In this document: piece after piece, positions 45,676 through 56,600 of the stretch
Layout: each line of letters begins with the position of its first letter
Position numbering within the stretch: the stretch's first letter is position 1
Source of the DNA: a virus
Reading direction: 5' to 3' (one strand)
Virus record (IMG/VR): IMGVR_UViG_3300035703_000067
Location: 1 to 64,000 of that record
DNA: 64,000 nt
Position numbers and translations under genes: made by a program
Notes under the pieces: generated by a model
Told to the model about the DNA's origin: nothing
Database searches by the model: none
The model's input: the letters and a program-made list of their open reading frames with translations, nothing else

Positions 45676-45983
45676 TGGCAGCACCTTCCGCGACTGAATT
45701 CCTCACTCGTTACCCGGAGTTCTCTGAAATTCTGAGTGATGTAGTCGAGGGCGCCGTCGCGGAAGCTGCCCTCTCCACTTCAGAAACTCTCTGGAGTGGT
45801 CAATACACCAAAGCTGTCCTTCTCCTCGCTGCCCATCTCTTGGCCGGGCGCACGATGCAAATCGGCGCACAGGTTGGTTCTCCCACCGGTAACCCCACCG
45901 GCACCGGGCTCGACGCCACCCAATACGGCCAGGAGTACAAGCGCCTGCTCGCCACCCTCCCTTTGTCGGGATTTGCGCTGTAG
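45675..45983 (+). CDS. Head-tail adaptor (DUF4054-like)
   Basis: 102 residues. TEFLTRYPEFSEILSDVVEGAVAEAALSTSETLW, then KAVLLLAAHLLAGRTM, matches DUF4054, an adaptor that sits on the portal ring. It overlaps the preceding stop (ATGG from 45675). Confidence 0.8.
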   Translation: MAAPSATEFLTRYPEFSEILSDVVEGAVAEAALSTSETLWSGQYTKAVLLLAAHLLAGRTMQIGAQVGSPTGNPTGTGLDATQYGQEYKRLLATLPLSGFAL

Positions 45984-45985
45984 CC

Positions 45986-46381
45986 ATGGCCATCGCACCC
46001 GAGACCATCGCCACCTACGCCCCCTGGGGTAATGCCCAACTGGCGTTCGAGGTGGGCACCACATCCATTACGGATGACCCCGCGACCGGCAACCCGGTCC
46101 AGGGCACTGAAGTTCTCGAGTACTTGGCCGCGATCACGTTGGACGCCCCCAACTGGCAACCCCAGGCGGGAGTTGACAACACGACCTACAGCTGCCGAGG
46201 GCGTCTCCTGACACCCGCGACATTCGACAGTCGCATCACGAACGGCTCGCAAGCCGAAGCCACCATCAACGGTGCCTACGGCCGCTTCGAGCTGACCTTC
46301 GATCTGGCGATGGATGCGTTCCACCGCCGGGATTTACGCCAAGCCTTCCAAGGCACATTCCGCGTGAACGGAGGGATGTGA
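45986..46381 (+). CDS. Head closure / connector protein (by position)
   Basis: 131 residues, beta-rich with WQPQAGVDNTTYSCRGRLLTPATFDSRI and GRFELTFDLAMDAF. No family can be named from sequence alone. The order adaptor, this gene, gp10-like, terminator, tail tube is the standard connector block, so a stopper or closure role is inferred. Confidence 0.6.
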   Translation: MAIAPETIATYAPWGNAQLAFEVGTTSITDDPATGNPVQGTEVLEYLAAITLDAPNWQPQAGVDNTTYSCRGRLLTPATFDSRITNGSQAEATINGAYGRFELTFDLAMDAFHRRDLRQAFQGTFRVNGGM

Positions 46382-46749
46382 TGGCACAACGCGAGCTCGA
46401 CAAACAACTCGAAGCCGCCGTCACTAAGGCGCTTCGTCAAACATCGCTGTACCTGGACGCCCGCTTCACCGAGGAAATCTCGGCCGTGAAGTGGGACTTC
46501 CCAAGCCCGCCCCAAGTGCGGGACATCGTGGACACAGGGCGTCTACGCGCAAGCCAGACGCGAGAGCAGAACTCCGATGGCACGGTGACATTCACCTGGC
46601 CAGTGGAGTACGCCACCGAAGTCCACGAGGGCGGCGTTGGCCTCAACGGCCAGCGATTCCCCGGTCGTCCATGGACCAAGGCCCCTCTCGAGGAGCTTCC
46701 GGCCAAGTTCGGCCAATACCTCAAGGCCGCCATTGAGGAACAGCGATGA
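46381..46749 (+). CDS. HK97 gp10-like neck / tail completion protein
   Basis: 122 residues from ATG 46381 (GTG 46378 also possible; GGAGG at 46370-46374). RDIVDTGRLRASQTREQ and FTWPVEYATEVHEGGVGLNGQRFPGRPWTKAPLEEL is the pattern of gp10-like neck proteins (IVDTGxLR.. YAxxVHEG). ATGA overlap with the next gene. Confidence 0.8.
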   Translation: MAQRELDKQLEAAVTKALRQTSLYLDARFTEEISAVKWDFPSPPQVRDIVDTGRLRASQTREQNSDGTVTFTWPVEYATEVHEGGVGLNGQRFPGRPWTKAPLEELPAKFGQYLKAAIEEQR

Positions 46750-47219
46750 CCATCAGCACGAACTGGCCCCCTGTCACGCTGCTACGCAGCACGATCGAGA
46801 AGTACATCCTCGATCTGTACACGACAAGCGGAACGCTCAAGCCCTACACCCAGTGGCCTGGGTACTACACCCTCCCCAACAACAATCGCCGCCCTGCGGT
46901 GTACGTCGTTGGAGCCCAGATGGTGCCTTCCAACTGGAAGATCACGGGGATTGAGTGCACAATCCAGGACGTGCCTGAGGACATCACGTCCCCGGGGTCG
47001 GTGAACGGCGTCATCTCTTTCGAGAGATGGCTGGTTCGTTTCACGAACTACGGGACCAAGGCGGGCACAAAGATGCCGGTTTCCATGCTGGACATCCGCC
47101 GCCGTCTCGCGAGGGCGTTTCCCCGCGATCAGACGACGTACATGCCCCGCACAGAGGCCACCTTCGAGGCCCTTACAGCCCGAATTCTCGGCGCTGTCCA
47201 GAACCCACCCATTCCCTAA
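46746..47219 (+). CDS. Tail terminator-like protein
   Basis: 157 residues, beta-rich (RRPAVYVVGAQMVPSNWKITGIECTI, ERWLVRFTNYG) with a late helix (DIRRRLARAF). Directly before the tube genes, where the tail terminator is encoded. Assigned by position and fold type. Confidence 0.65.
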   Translation: MTISTNWPPVTLLRSTIEKYILDLYTTSGTLKPYTQWPGYYTLPNNNRRPAVYVVGAQMVPSNWKITGIECTIQDVPEDITSPGSVNGVISFERWLVRFTNYGTKAGTKMPVSMLDIRRRLARAFPRDQTTYMPRTEATFEALTARILGAVQNPPIP

Positions 47220-47231
47220 GGAGAAGGCATC

Positions 47232-47849
47232 ATGGCCGACTACGCCATTGGTCTTTCGTTTCACAAGGCCCACCGCACCCTGGTGCGGGTGGTTCCCCTG
47301 ACCCCTCCCAACCGCTACTTCGCCTCGCGCAACGCGCAGGGCGTCATCACGCTGCCCACCTTGGCATCAGGAGACTCCTACAAGGTGATCTCCGGTGTAA
47401 GCCAGTGCTCCTTCCAGATCAACGACAACAACCAAGAGTTTCGACTCCTGGGCGATGACGGCTGGAGCGACAGCGTAATCACTGGCGCTTCGGTGCAAGC
47501 CTCGGTGACCACCTACTTTATGAAGGACATCGACGCTCCTGGTGAAGGCGACGTCAACCCGACCTTCAAGGGTGACTACGACGAGGGCTTCGACTCGATC
47601 CAGCGCTGCCGCTACGACAAGAACTTCGAGGTCTACTTCGAGTTCATGAAGGAGCTCGGCCGTGCCGATGGCGACACCGGCAACTGGATCTACGACTTCG
47701 CCGGCTTCAACGCCTGCATCCAGAACTACCAGGAGCAACTCTCCGCCGAGGGTCTCACCGAAATCAGCTTCGACCTGATGTCGCGTGGTCGCCCGGTCTT
47801 CGGCAAGTACGACGCCGGCGCAAACCCCCTGTCGTTCTCTGAGTTCTGA
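47232..47849 (+). CDS. Major tail tube protein 1
   Basis: 205 residues. It begins MADYAIGLSFHKAHRTLVRVVP and has INDNNQEFRLLGDDGWSDSVITG and FEVYFEFMKELGRADGD. A longer relative with the same start and core follows at 47904, so the phage has two tube-type paralogues. GGAG lies eight bases upstream of the ATG. Tube proteins stack around the tape measure. Confidence 0.8.
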   Translation: MADYAIGLSFHKAHRTLVRVVPLTPPNRYFASRNAQGVITLPTLASGDSYKVISGVSQCSFQINDNNQEFRLLGDDGWSDSVITGASVQASVTTYFMKDIDAPGEGDVNPTFKGDYDEGFDSIQRCRYDKNFEVYFEFMKELGRADGDTGNWIYDFAGFNACIQNYQEQLSAEGLTEISFDLMSRGRPVFGKYDAGANPLSFSEF

Positions 47850-47903
47850 TCACCGGTTCAGGAACCGGTCGCTACCACACCCGTCCCGTAGGGAGGAGAC
47901 ACC

Positions 47904-49391
47904 ATGGCCGACTTTTCCAGAGGAGGCGCCTTTCACAAGGCGCACCGCACGCTCATCCGCGCCGTGGAGCCCTCCTCCCCGAGGACGTTTACCAGCACGG
48001 TGGACGCCAACGGCTTCATCACGCCCCCCGCTCTGGGCGAAGCCGAGTACTACGTCGACATGCAGGGCATCTCCCAGATGTCCATCCAGGTCAACGACAA
48101 CAACCAAGACATCCGTGTGTTAGCCGACTCCGGCTGGACGGATGGTGTCGTGATTTCGTCCTCGATCACCGTCTCGGTGACGAGCTACTTCATGCGAGAC
48201 CTCCAGTACGTGGAGAGTTGGGCACCCGGCGTGGTCGCCGACGTCCCTGCGATGGACGACTACAAGAACGCCGCGATCGCCTGCTACATCCCCGATCGCA
48301 CGAGCGGCGCCTGGGAGCGCGGCTTCAGCCTGATCGCCAAGGCGCGCTACGAGAAGGACATCGGCCGCATTGTCCACGACCCCAAGATCCGCAACAACCG
48401 GATCTACATCGAGATCCTCAAGGAGATCGGTCACGCTGATGGCACCCCCAACAGCGACCTCATCTACGACTTCCTTGGTTTCGAGGCTGTGGTCAGCAAC
48501 TACTCCGAGAACGAGAACGCCGACGGTCTCACCGAGGTGAGCTACGACCTGATCAGCGTGGGTACGCCCTCGGTGGGCAAATACACCGAAGGCACCGAAG
48601 CTCCGAAATTCGTGGACGTGTGGACGTACAGCGACTTCCGGGACGCGATCACCAAGGAATCCATCTGTCGCTTCGGCCCCGACTACACGGCCATCGTCGC
48701 CAACACGACCCCGAGTGCGGGCGTGCTCAACGCTCGTTACAACAACGTAACGGGCCAGCTGTGGATGCAGCTCTCCGGCGTGTCGCACATCGGTGTGGGG
48801 CGCATCGTGCGGCTGTACGCGCTGACGTTCAGCTACTTCCAAGACGACGCTTACAACAGCGACTACTTCCCGATGCCTGGTGCCACCACAGACTTCCAGG
48901 TGCTGGAGGTCAAGGACCGGGACGTGCGCTCCTACGGCGTACAAAACGCCACGTACAACAACGTAACCGGTGTAGCCACACTCACGCTCGAGTCGACTGC
49001 AACGATAAGCGTGGGCGACTACATCGGTGTACGCGACCTTAAGTTCAGCCGCCTTGTAAACGGCCAGCCCCTCGTGGATCTGCTCCCTGAGGAGACCGCA
49101 CACTCGATGGTCCAAGTGTTGAGCCTCTCTGGGCAGACCATCACGGTGAACCTCGGAAGCCGACCTGACACATACACATACGCAGGTGAAGGCCGCATCG
49201 AGCTCGGTCCCCTGATGCGCATCAACTTCGGAACCTCGACTTCAGAGCGCTACTACATCAATGGCGGCTCTGTGACCGTGGTAGGCCCCCTCGAGCTCAA
49301 TGGAGTCTTGACCAACGCCACCGGAGCCACCCTGAGCTACAACAACGCCGACGTGAAGCCCCGCTCTTCCAGCGTGTACGCCATCGCCTAA
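47904..49391 (+). CDS. Tail tube paralogue with C-terminal beta repeats
   Basis: 495 residues. The first about 230 align with the preceding tube protein (MADFSRGGAFHKAHRTLIRAVE, VNDNNQDIRVLADSGWTDGVV, YIEILKEIGHADG). The added C-terminal half has two related units, each starting (A)xYNNVTG (ARYNNVTGQLWMQLSG and ATYNNVTGVATLTLES), and a third beta segment. It may decorate the tube surface or form specialised rings. GGAGG precedes the ATG. Confidence 0.8.
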   Translation: MADFSRGGAFHKAHRTLIRAVEPSSPRTFTSTVDANGFITPPALGEAEYYVDMQGISQMSIQVNDNNQDIRVLADSGWTDGVVISSSITVSVTSYFMRDLQYVESWAPGVVADVPAMDDYKNAAIACYIPDRTSGAWERGFSLIAKARYEKDIGRIVHDPKIRNNRIYIEILKEIGHADGTPNSDLIYDFLGFEAVVSNYSENENADGLTEVSYDLISVGTPSVGKYTEGTEAPKFVDVWTYSDFRDAITKESICRFGPDYTAIVANTTPSAGVLNARYNNVTGQLWMQLSGVSHIGVGRIVRLYALTFSYFQDDAYNSDYFPMPGATTDFQVLEVKDRDVRSYGVQNATYNNVTGVATLTLESTATISVGDYIGVRDLKFSRLVNGQPLVDLLPEETAHSMVQVLSLSGQTITVNLGSRPDTYTYAGEGRIELGPLMRINFGTSTSERYYINGGSVTVVGPLELNGVLTNATGATLSYNNADVKPRSSSVYAIA

Positions 49392-49624
49392 TGCAGTGCG
49401 ATCTACTCACTGATTCTAACAAGTTAATCTACGCAATAAACTGCACAATCGAACGCGACTACGTTCACGTGGGTGCCCTGTACGCCGAGCCCGGGATTAC
49501 GGACTTCGCTATACGCTTATCGGATAGCGACGCTAATGTGCTGGTAGAGCTCCCAGTCGATCTGGTCCACCAGAGCGCCTCAACCCGAGCCTGGAACATC
49601 ACATTGCAACGAGCCACGCAATGA
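49391..49624 (+). CDS. Small tail-region protein
   Basis: 77 residues, beta-rich (KLIYAINCTIERDYVHVGALYAEPG), overlapping both neighbours (TAATG at the start, ATGA at the end). It marks the switch from GC-rich tube genes to the AT-rich chaperone and tape measure block. Function unknown. Confidence 0.6.
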   Translation: MQCDLLTDSNKLIYAINCTIERDYVHVGALYAEPGITDFAIRLSDSDANVLVELPVDLVHQSASTRAWNITLQRATQ

Positions 49625-50133
49625 GCAAATACGCATCACTTCTCTTCGGCCCTGAAAAGTACTACGAGGTCGGACCATTCCGCTTCCCGATTTACAAGGA
49701 TCTCGTGCCGGGGGAGTCCAGAGGTATAGAAAACATTTCCAGAAGTCAATCAAAGTACACATTTAAGTCGATTAAACTAGCACAGAAGATAGCAAAAGAT
49801 AAAAACATTACAACTAAAGAAGCTATTGACATGCTCGCCAACACGAGCGACGAAGACCAAACCACATTCTTTGACTACGCCAGCGAAATAGAAGAGCTGC
49901 AAGAAATTGCTATAAGCGCAACAAGCCAAAAAGTCATGTTAGTATCATTATTCATGAAGTACAGGGGTGAGGTCAAGCTGCCAAAATCAAAAGAATGGAC
50001 TAAAGTACCAGACTGGGCCGAAGAAGATACAGAGAATATCCCAGGAAAAGTACTAGATAAGATTGTGGAGTTTATTGAGTGGGAGCGGGAAGGTTGGCCC
50101 ACAACCGACGCTGAAGCGGGAAACGAGGAGTAG
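49621..50133 (+). CDS. Tail assembly chaperone, short form (lambda gpG analogue)
   Basis: 170 residues, helical and acidic, directly before the tape measure gene apart from a frameshifted extension. Clear GPEKYYEVGPFRFPIYK start. Its last codons contain GGGAAAC (50118-50124) in the right register for -1 slippage into the next frame. The short form and the fused form bind the tape measure protein during tail assembly. Confidence 0.8.
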   Translation: MSKYASLLFGPEKYYEVGPFRFPIYKDLVPGESRGIENISRSQSKYTFKSIKLAQKIAKDKNITTKEAIDMLANTSDEDQTTFFDYASEIEELQEIAISATSQKVMLVSLFMKYRGEVKLPKSKEWTKVPDWAEEDTENIPGKVLDKIVEFIEWEREGWPTTDAEAGNEE

Positions 50134-50597
50134 CAGACAAAGAGGTAGAGCTTTCACCTGAACAAAGTCTGCAGCAAGCGGAGAGCATACTCAAGGCAGG
50201 TCTAACGAATTGGGATGAGTTGTACGTCAGAATAAAGAGCTCACCTCTTGGTGCAGAGTATAATAGAGATTCATTTGTACGTACTCCCATAGGTGTGCTC
50301 AGAGAGTTGATGGAGCATATAAGCAGTGAGGAGCAACGCTGTGCGAACATAAATTCAATAACACAGGCTCACCTTGCTGTATTGGTAATAACTATTGCTC
50401 ACGGGCTTTCAGGGTCAAGGCGAAACCCACCGAAAGTCAAAGCAAACGAGTTTTTACCGTTCCCAGACTGGAGACCAAATGAAGAAGATAAACCACAGCT
50501 TGATCAGTTCACAAGACAGACACTTACTAAGCTAATTAAAGGAAGACGCATACCTATGCACGTATTCGTAGCGCTTCTATCCCTGCCCGAGGACTGA
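50115..50597 (+). CDS. Tail assembly chaperone extension (lambda gpT analogue), read by -1 frameshift
   Basis: Open -1 frame from 50115 to the TGA at 50595-50597. It has no ATG near its start; TTG 50220 is the first usual start and has no ribosome-binding site. Slippage at GGGAAAC would give 168 residues of the short form plus 157 of this frame (325 in all). Helical segments AEQ-like SLQQAESILKAGLTNWDEL and TQAHLAVLVITIAHGL fit the partner domain of tail chaperones. Confidence 0.8.
   Translation, partial: SGKRGVADKEVELSPEQSLQQAESILKAGLTNWDELYVRIKSSPLGAEYNRDSFVRTPIGVLRELMEHISSEEQRCANINSITQAHLAVLVITIAHGLSGSRRNPPKVKANEFLPFPDWRPNEEDKPQLDQFTRQTLTKLIKGRRIPMHVFVALLSLPED
50118..50124 (+). promoter_or_regulatory. 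-1 ribosomal frameshift site GGGAAAC
   Basis: G GGA AAC in the frame of the short chaperone, 6 bases before its TAG at 50131-50133. The layout (gene pair just before the tape measure, -1 frame open without its own start) is that of lambda G/GT and many siphoviruses. Confidence 0.85.
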
Positions 50598-50643
50598 AGC
50601 TAACCTGTGCCTATGACACCCACCCGAGACCGAGGGGCGTAAA

Positions 50644-53600
50644 ATGGCCGACAGTGGATATCGCATAAGAGTCACAGCTGATACTAAAGATGCAGCAGAG
50701 AAGTTAAGCGCTGTAAAAGGCGAGCTAAGAACTATAACAGAAAAGGGGCATGACATACGGCTGAATCTTGATGCCAATGCGATAAGGCGATCGACAGAGA
50801 GTAGTAGAGAAATAGCGCAAAACTTAGCTCAGAGCAAGGCTTCACTTCAACAAGCTAGTGGCATAAACGTAGCTACGAACAGCTTGGCAGGTGCTGCCAC
50901 ACTTGCTACTACCTTTTACGGTCTACGAAAAGATTTTAAGGGGCTTAATCAAGACTTAGGAAAAGCAGTTAGTAAAACGAATATATCCGAGTTTATGCGT
51001 ACAAATGAGTTTTTAGACAGAGTAGTTGAGAATGGTCGCGGAAAAACGAAAGAAATCGCAGAGATATACCAAAATGTACGAGAGCTGCCAGGCTCAGATG
51101 CAGTATTAGGGCCTGTTGAGAACTTTGCTAGGGCAAAAGCATGGGAGACCTATGGCTCCGCGATAGCTCAGCAGACGGTCAATGCGGCAAAACAGGGCGT
51201 AGTAGCCAGCCTAGAAGCAACTAAAGACTTCTTTTATGGCGATGTAATAAAAGAAATGAATAGTGGTATTAGTAGCACTATAGATACACTCGCACGCTTA
51301 GGTTTAGCTATCCAAGGAGTTCAACTGCTTGTAGGTCCGCTAGCAGCAGCGTGGGGAGCGGCGTTTGACGCCATTATTGGTCAGAATGTAAGACTGCAGC
51401 AGACTATTCTTTCGACACAGACTACACTTGCATCTACTGGTCGTATTATCGATCAAGCTACAGGACAAGAATTAACAGATCCGCTGGAGAAGATAAATGC
51501 ACTAGGTCCGTCAATAACAAAGGCAATCGATAATATACGCATACGCTCACTAGATTTGGCAGGTGTTACATCACAACAGATAATCGATATATTTGGCGTA
51601 GTATCAACATCCATAGCTCAAGTAAATGGTGATATTAAAGATGCAGAAGATCTCTCGATAAGCTTCACGGCAGCATTGGGCACATTAGGTATTCCTTTCT
51701 ATCAAGCGAGGCAAGAGATTGGATCTATACTAGGCGGTTACATAACCGAAGACTCTTTACTCGCAAAAAGATTGCAGATATCGAATCAGGATATTGCAAA
51801 AGCCAAGGGTAACATTGATGGTGTAGTCGGATACTTGAAGAAAAAACTAGAAACAGCTGTAGCCGGTCAAGCGCTGCAAGCCAAAGGCTTCGCAGGTGTA
51901 ACCTCGAACATCGCCGAGGTATTTGAAGTCATTGCGCAGAAAATAGGCGCACCCTTACTCAAACCGTTAATCGACGGCTTGACGCTTGTTTACAATGGAC
52001 TTTCCAAGATTCAAGGCATTGTAAGCGAAGTTGGGGAATATATAAGCAAAACTATAGCCAAGACAATATACAGCATAGCCAACATATTCTCATCATCTAG
52101 AGTGCTCGGTAACATTGGTAAAAGACTAAATGAGATAGGGAAGCCGTTCCAAGAAATGCGGCGCAACGCAGAGTTAGGACTGAGTGACGGGGTCACAAAC
52201 CTGTTAGGTGCCTGGATGTCCGGCGCGAAAGAAGTGCCCAAGGTAATGGAAGGCGTTGTGCAGGCTATGCGCAGCCTGACAGCATTCCTGGCCCTACAAG
52301 TAGAACTCGTAACTCGTCCCATCTTAGACATGCTCGATATGACGCGAGAGCGTCTATCAGGTGCGGAAGGTGTGGTGCAGGCACTATCCAGATCCCTGCA
52401 GTTTGTATTCTTTGAAGGCATGGACGCCTTCACACTTGGTTGGGACACTCTAGAGTCCACAATTAAGTTTGGGGCAGAAGCTTTAACAAAGTTTGGAGCT
52501 GCATTGATTAAGCTCAAGATAACTGAACTCACATCTCAGATTAGAGCTGCTGCTAAAGTTTTTGAGTTATTCGGTAGTCTAGTCCTAGGAAAGATAAACC
52601 TTGCCTTTGCCTTCTTTAACACAGTTGCAGACGTACTCTCAAGTGATTTCGCTCAAATAATACTAAGCATAACAGCTATAAATAAAGTCCTTAATGATAC
52701 AGAGACATTCGGTCTTAAAGGTTTAATCCAGTGGGGCCTCCAGGCTCGAGTGATGTTCCAGAAATTAACAGAAGATGCGATGCTATTCGTAAAGGGATTT
52801 AGAGATAGCGCAAATATGGAGAGTTTGCTCGCCAATTCAAAAAAAGAGTGGGATAAGTTATTGGGGCTTACTGCGGACCCCGGGGACGCTAAAGGACTAA
52901 AAGAGCAGCTTAGTAATCTAAAAGCCTTCAAAAAAGAAATGGCGAAAGGAGGTGCTGGAGAAGAAGCTCTGAAACGGTATTCGGAAGAGATAGATAAAGT
53001 AGGAACACGCTTACAATATGCACAGAAGGAATTGAAGGGATTAGATAGGGTCAACCAAATACAAGCAGAGACCAGAGTATTAGAACAGCAGTTAGTCACA
53101 TATCAAAAACTGGCGCGCGAAGCTCAGTTTGCTGGAGCGGGAACAGCAAAAGCAATGGAAGACTATACAGAGAAGATTGCTACAGCTACTAAACGTCTTG
53201 AGACTCTGCGTAAGGAAGCAGAAAGTCTTACGCGCATGCAAAAAATAGGAGGAGCGGCGAAGCAGTTCCTCGGGATGGACGATGCGGCCCTCCAAGCAGC
53301 GCGCAAAGCCGCCGAGAACGCAAGCACCATGGCCGCCGGTGCAGCGAGCGCGAAAGCATTGGAAGGCGCTATGGAAGCGCTACGTCTCAAACTGGGGATG
53401 ACAAAAGACGAATTCAATTCATTAGGGGGAGTCGCTAGAGCTGCTGGAGAATCACTCAAACAATTCATCACAACAACTATATTAGTTAACGTCGTATTTA
53501 CTGCGATTACACTGGCATTAAGCGCATATTTTACTTGGCTTCAAAAAGTCGAAGAAGCAGAGACAAGGCGTCGTAGATCTGCTGAAGCTATGGCAGTAAC

Positions 53601-56600
53601 TAATAAAGTACTGGCGAGTGGTTACCAATCAATAATCCGAGCTGCCGAGGGCGGTGATATAGCCTCGCAGCGATTGTTGGAGACTCAGCGCGAAGTAATA
53701 CAAAATCAGATTAGTGCTGAAACAACCCGATTGCGTCAGCTCCAAGACGAATACGCAAAGAGAAATGATAAGCTTTTCTTACGCAAGGCTCAAGTAGAAG
53801 CGTATAACAGGCTTGGAACAGATGACTTGATTACTAGCATGCAAAAAGCCGCCGCCGAAGGGCGAATCAATGCCTTAACAAAAGAACAAACCAAAAACAA
53901 GAAAGAGCAAGCTGAAATAAACCGACGTATATACAAAGAGCAAGAAGCTCTAGCAAAGCTAAATATGGAAGCAGCTCAAGTGAAGCAATATGACGTGCTA
54001 AGCGAGCGGCGCAAAGATCTAGAGGACAAAATAGCCGAGCAGCGTAAAGAGCTAGAAAAGGAGTTAAGAGATATTGAGTTTCAAGCAAGAATGGAAGTTC
54101 TTTCACTTGAGGAATCAAAGAGAAAAGAGATGATTGAACAGCAGAAACGTGCAATGGAGCAGCAATTCCAGATACTAATAAATACTTCCACAGAGCAAGA
54201 AGCTGCCATACTTAAGACAACACAACAGTACGAACAAGCACTGTTGAGTGCTGTTGACAATGAGGAGAGCAGGAGGTCGCAGCTCACACAAAAACAAATG
54301 CAACTGCGTAAAGAAATAGAAGACTACGCCTGGAAGCTAGCAAAAGATAAAGTCGCTCTCGAGAAGCAGATTGGTGGGTACAAGAAACAGATGGAAGAGT
54401 ACTACAACAAGCAAAATCTATTGCGCGGAAAACAGATGGTCGAGGACGCCCGCAAAGCTGAGCGAATCCTCAACGCCTTCTGGCAGCCGACGAACGAAGA
54501 GGAACGCCAGCAGTTTCAGAATCTGACTCAAAGCGAGAAAGGAGGTAAGCCGATTAACACTGCAGATACTATGCTCGCGCTGCAAGTACTAGACAAACAA
54601 GACCTGCGGATATCGTCAAATGACTCTATTGAAAAGATCGTATTTACGGTAAAAGCCCTTAGAGACAGTATGGAGAAAAGAGGTCAAACTTTTAATAGTG
54701 AGACTCTAGCAAAGATGACGGGATATGACATAAGTGAAGCCAATAAAGCAGTTTTTGAAGCTCTTAGAAGAGAAGCCGTAGAATTAACCCAGACTGGAAA
54801 GTATTACACCAAACCAGATCCCAATGCTCTTAAGCAACCAAATCTGAATATAGATTATGCGGGCATGGAAGCAAGTAGAGCTAAGGCCAGTGAATCCATT
54901 TTAGCCGCACAAGCGGACCTCAATGCGGCACAACAAGCAGGAGACACTCAACGTATACAACTAATACTTGACAACATAAGAAAGGATATCTCTGTATACA
55001 CAAAGGTAAAAAGAGACTACACGTCTGCACTGGAGACTCTAGACACTCAACTAAAGTCCTTATACAGAGGAATTAGTGAGTTTGGGTCTAGCACCACTTT
55101 GATGAATAACGAACTAGAAAATATCGACCAGCAGCTAAGAAACGACATTAGGGGTTTCTTTGCTTCAAAGAAGTACATTACAACCGATGAAGTAAACGAT
55201 ATAGCGGACACGCTAAGCAAAGGCGGACGGATCAAGACAAACGTCAAGATACCGCAAACAGACTTAAATTTTATTAACGCACTCTTTGCGCGAGCACAGA
55301 ACGCCAAAAGCGTTGTTAGAGAGAATTTCCCTGTGGCTACTGCCTCAGATGAACTAAGCAAGGCCGTGGCAAAGCTTACGGAAATTATGTCGCCAGAAAA
55401 AGTGAGGGAGCAGCAATCAAATCTGCTTGTCGACGCAATGGCGCAGTTCCAAGAGCTAACAAAGTCAATGAATGAAACAGGTAAATACTCTCTCCAAGCT
55501 GTAATCAACGAAATCCGGCAAAACGTACAGTCCCAATCAATCGGAATACTAGGTCAAATGCCCAATGCAACACCCGAAACGCAAAAGGTTATTAACGACT
55601 TAATGCAGGCTTACGCAGGACATTTAGTGGCCGTAAACACGGCTATGGACCCGATGCGGAGGGCGATAGAGGATTTCTCTAACCGTCTAGCAGCAGCAAG
55701 CCGTGCGACAGACACATTATTCGGCGCATTTAAAACATTCACTCAATCAGCAATATCAAATATGACGGAGCTAGATCAAGCGGTCACGCAATTCGGTGAG
55801 ACCATCAGCCAAGAATTCACATCACAATTCTTAGACTATGCTCTGGCTCCGCTGAGAGAGCAAATAAAGTCACAAATGCAAAGACTCTTTGGGGTGCAGA
55901 GCGCACAGGAAAGGGCCAATCAAGCACTCATACTGTCTCAAAACGGAATTGTAGTGTCTAATGAGCAATTAAAGAATGCAATAGTGGCTTTAACAACTAA
56001 AGTCGGCCAAGCACCTGCCCCCAATGGTACAACATCACCCAACCCAACTCCTCCAGGCCCAGTAACAGTACCGGTCATACCTCATAACGAATCTGGCGCA
56101 CAAACAGATGGTTTACAAAAGGCGCATGACGAAGCCTTAAAGAGTGCTACTGATAACCTCAACAAAAGTGCAGAGCAAACAGACGATTCCAACAAGAAGA
56201 ATTTCGACTTCGGCAAAGCCCTCTCCGGTGCAACCCAAGCCTTCGGCGCCATCGCCATGGGCATCGGAGGCGCTCAACAGATGGGCAAAGGTGGCACCTA
56301 CAACACCCTGATGGGGCTAGCCAGCATCTTTGGCGCCCTCGGCTCGATCACCGGCATGTTCGGCACCGGCGGCATCTTCGCTGCCAAACCAAGAGCATCC
56401 GGCGGCCCCATCAAGGCAAACCGCCCTTACCTCGTCGGCGAGATCGGCCCCGAGCTTTTCATGCCGAACTCCGACGGCGAGATTGTCTCCAACGCCAAGT
56501 CCCGCAAGCTCCTAAGCGCCGCCGCCCTCGCGGGCAAGACCCAGACGTTCTCCACAAACGTCAACTCCCGGCGCAACGCAAACCCTGCCCAAGTGCAATT

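Noticed and set aside
50220-50597. Independent gene starting at TTG 50220
   Set aside because: The frame is open back to 50115 and fits a -1 frameshift extension of the tail chaperone much better.
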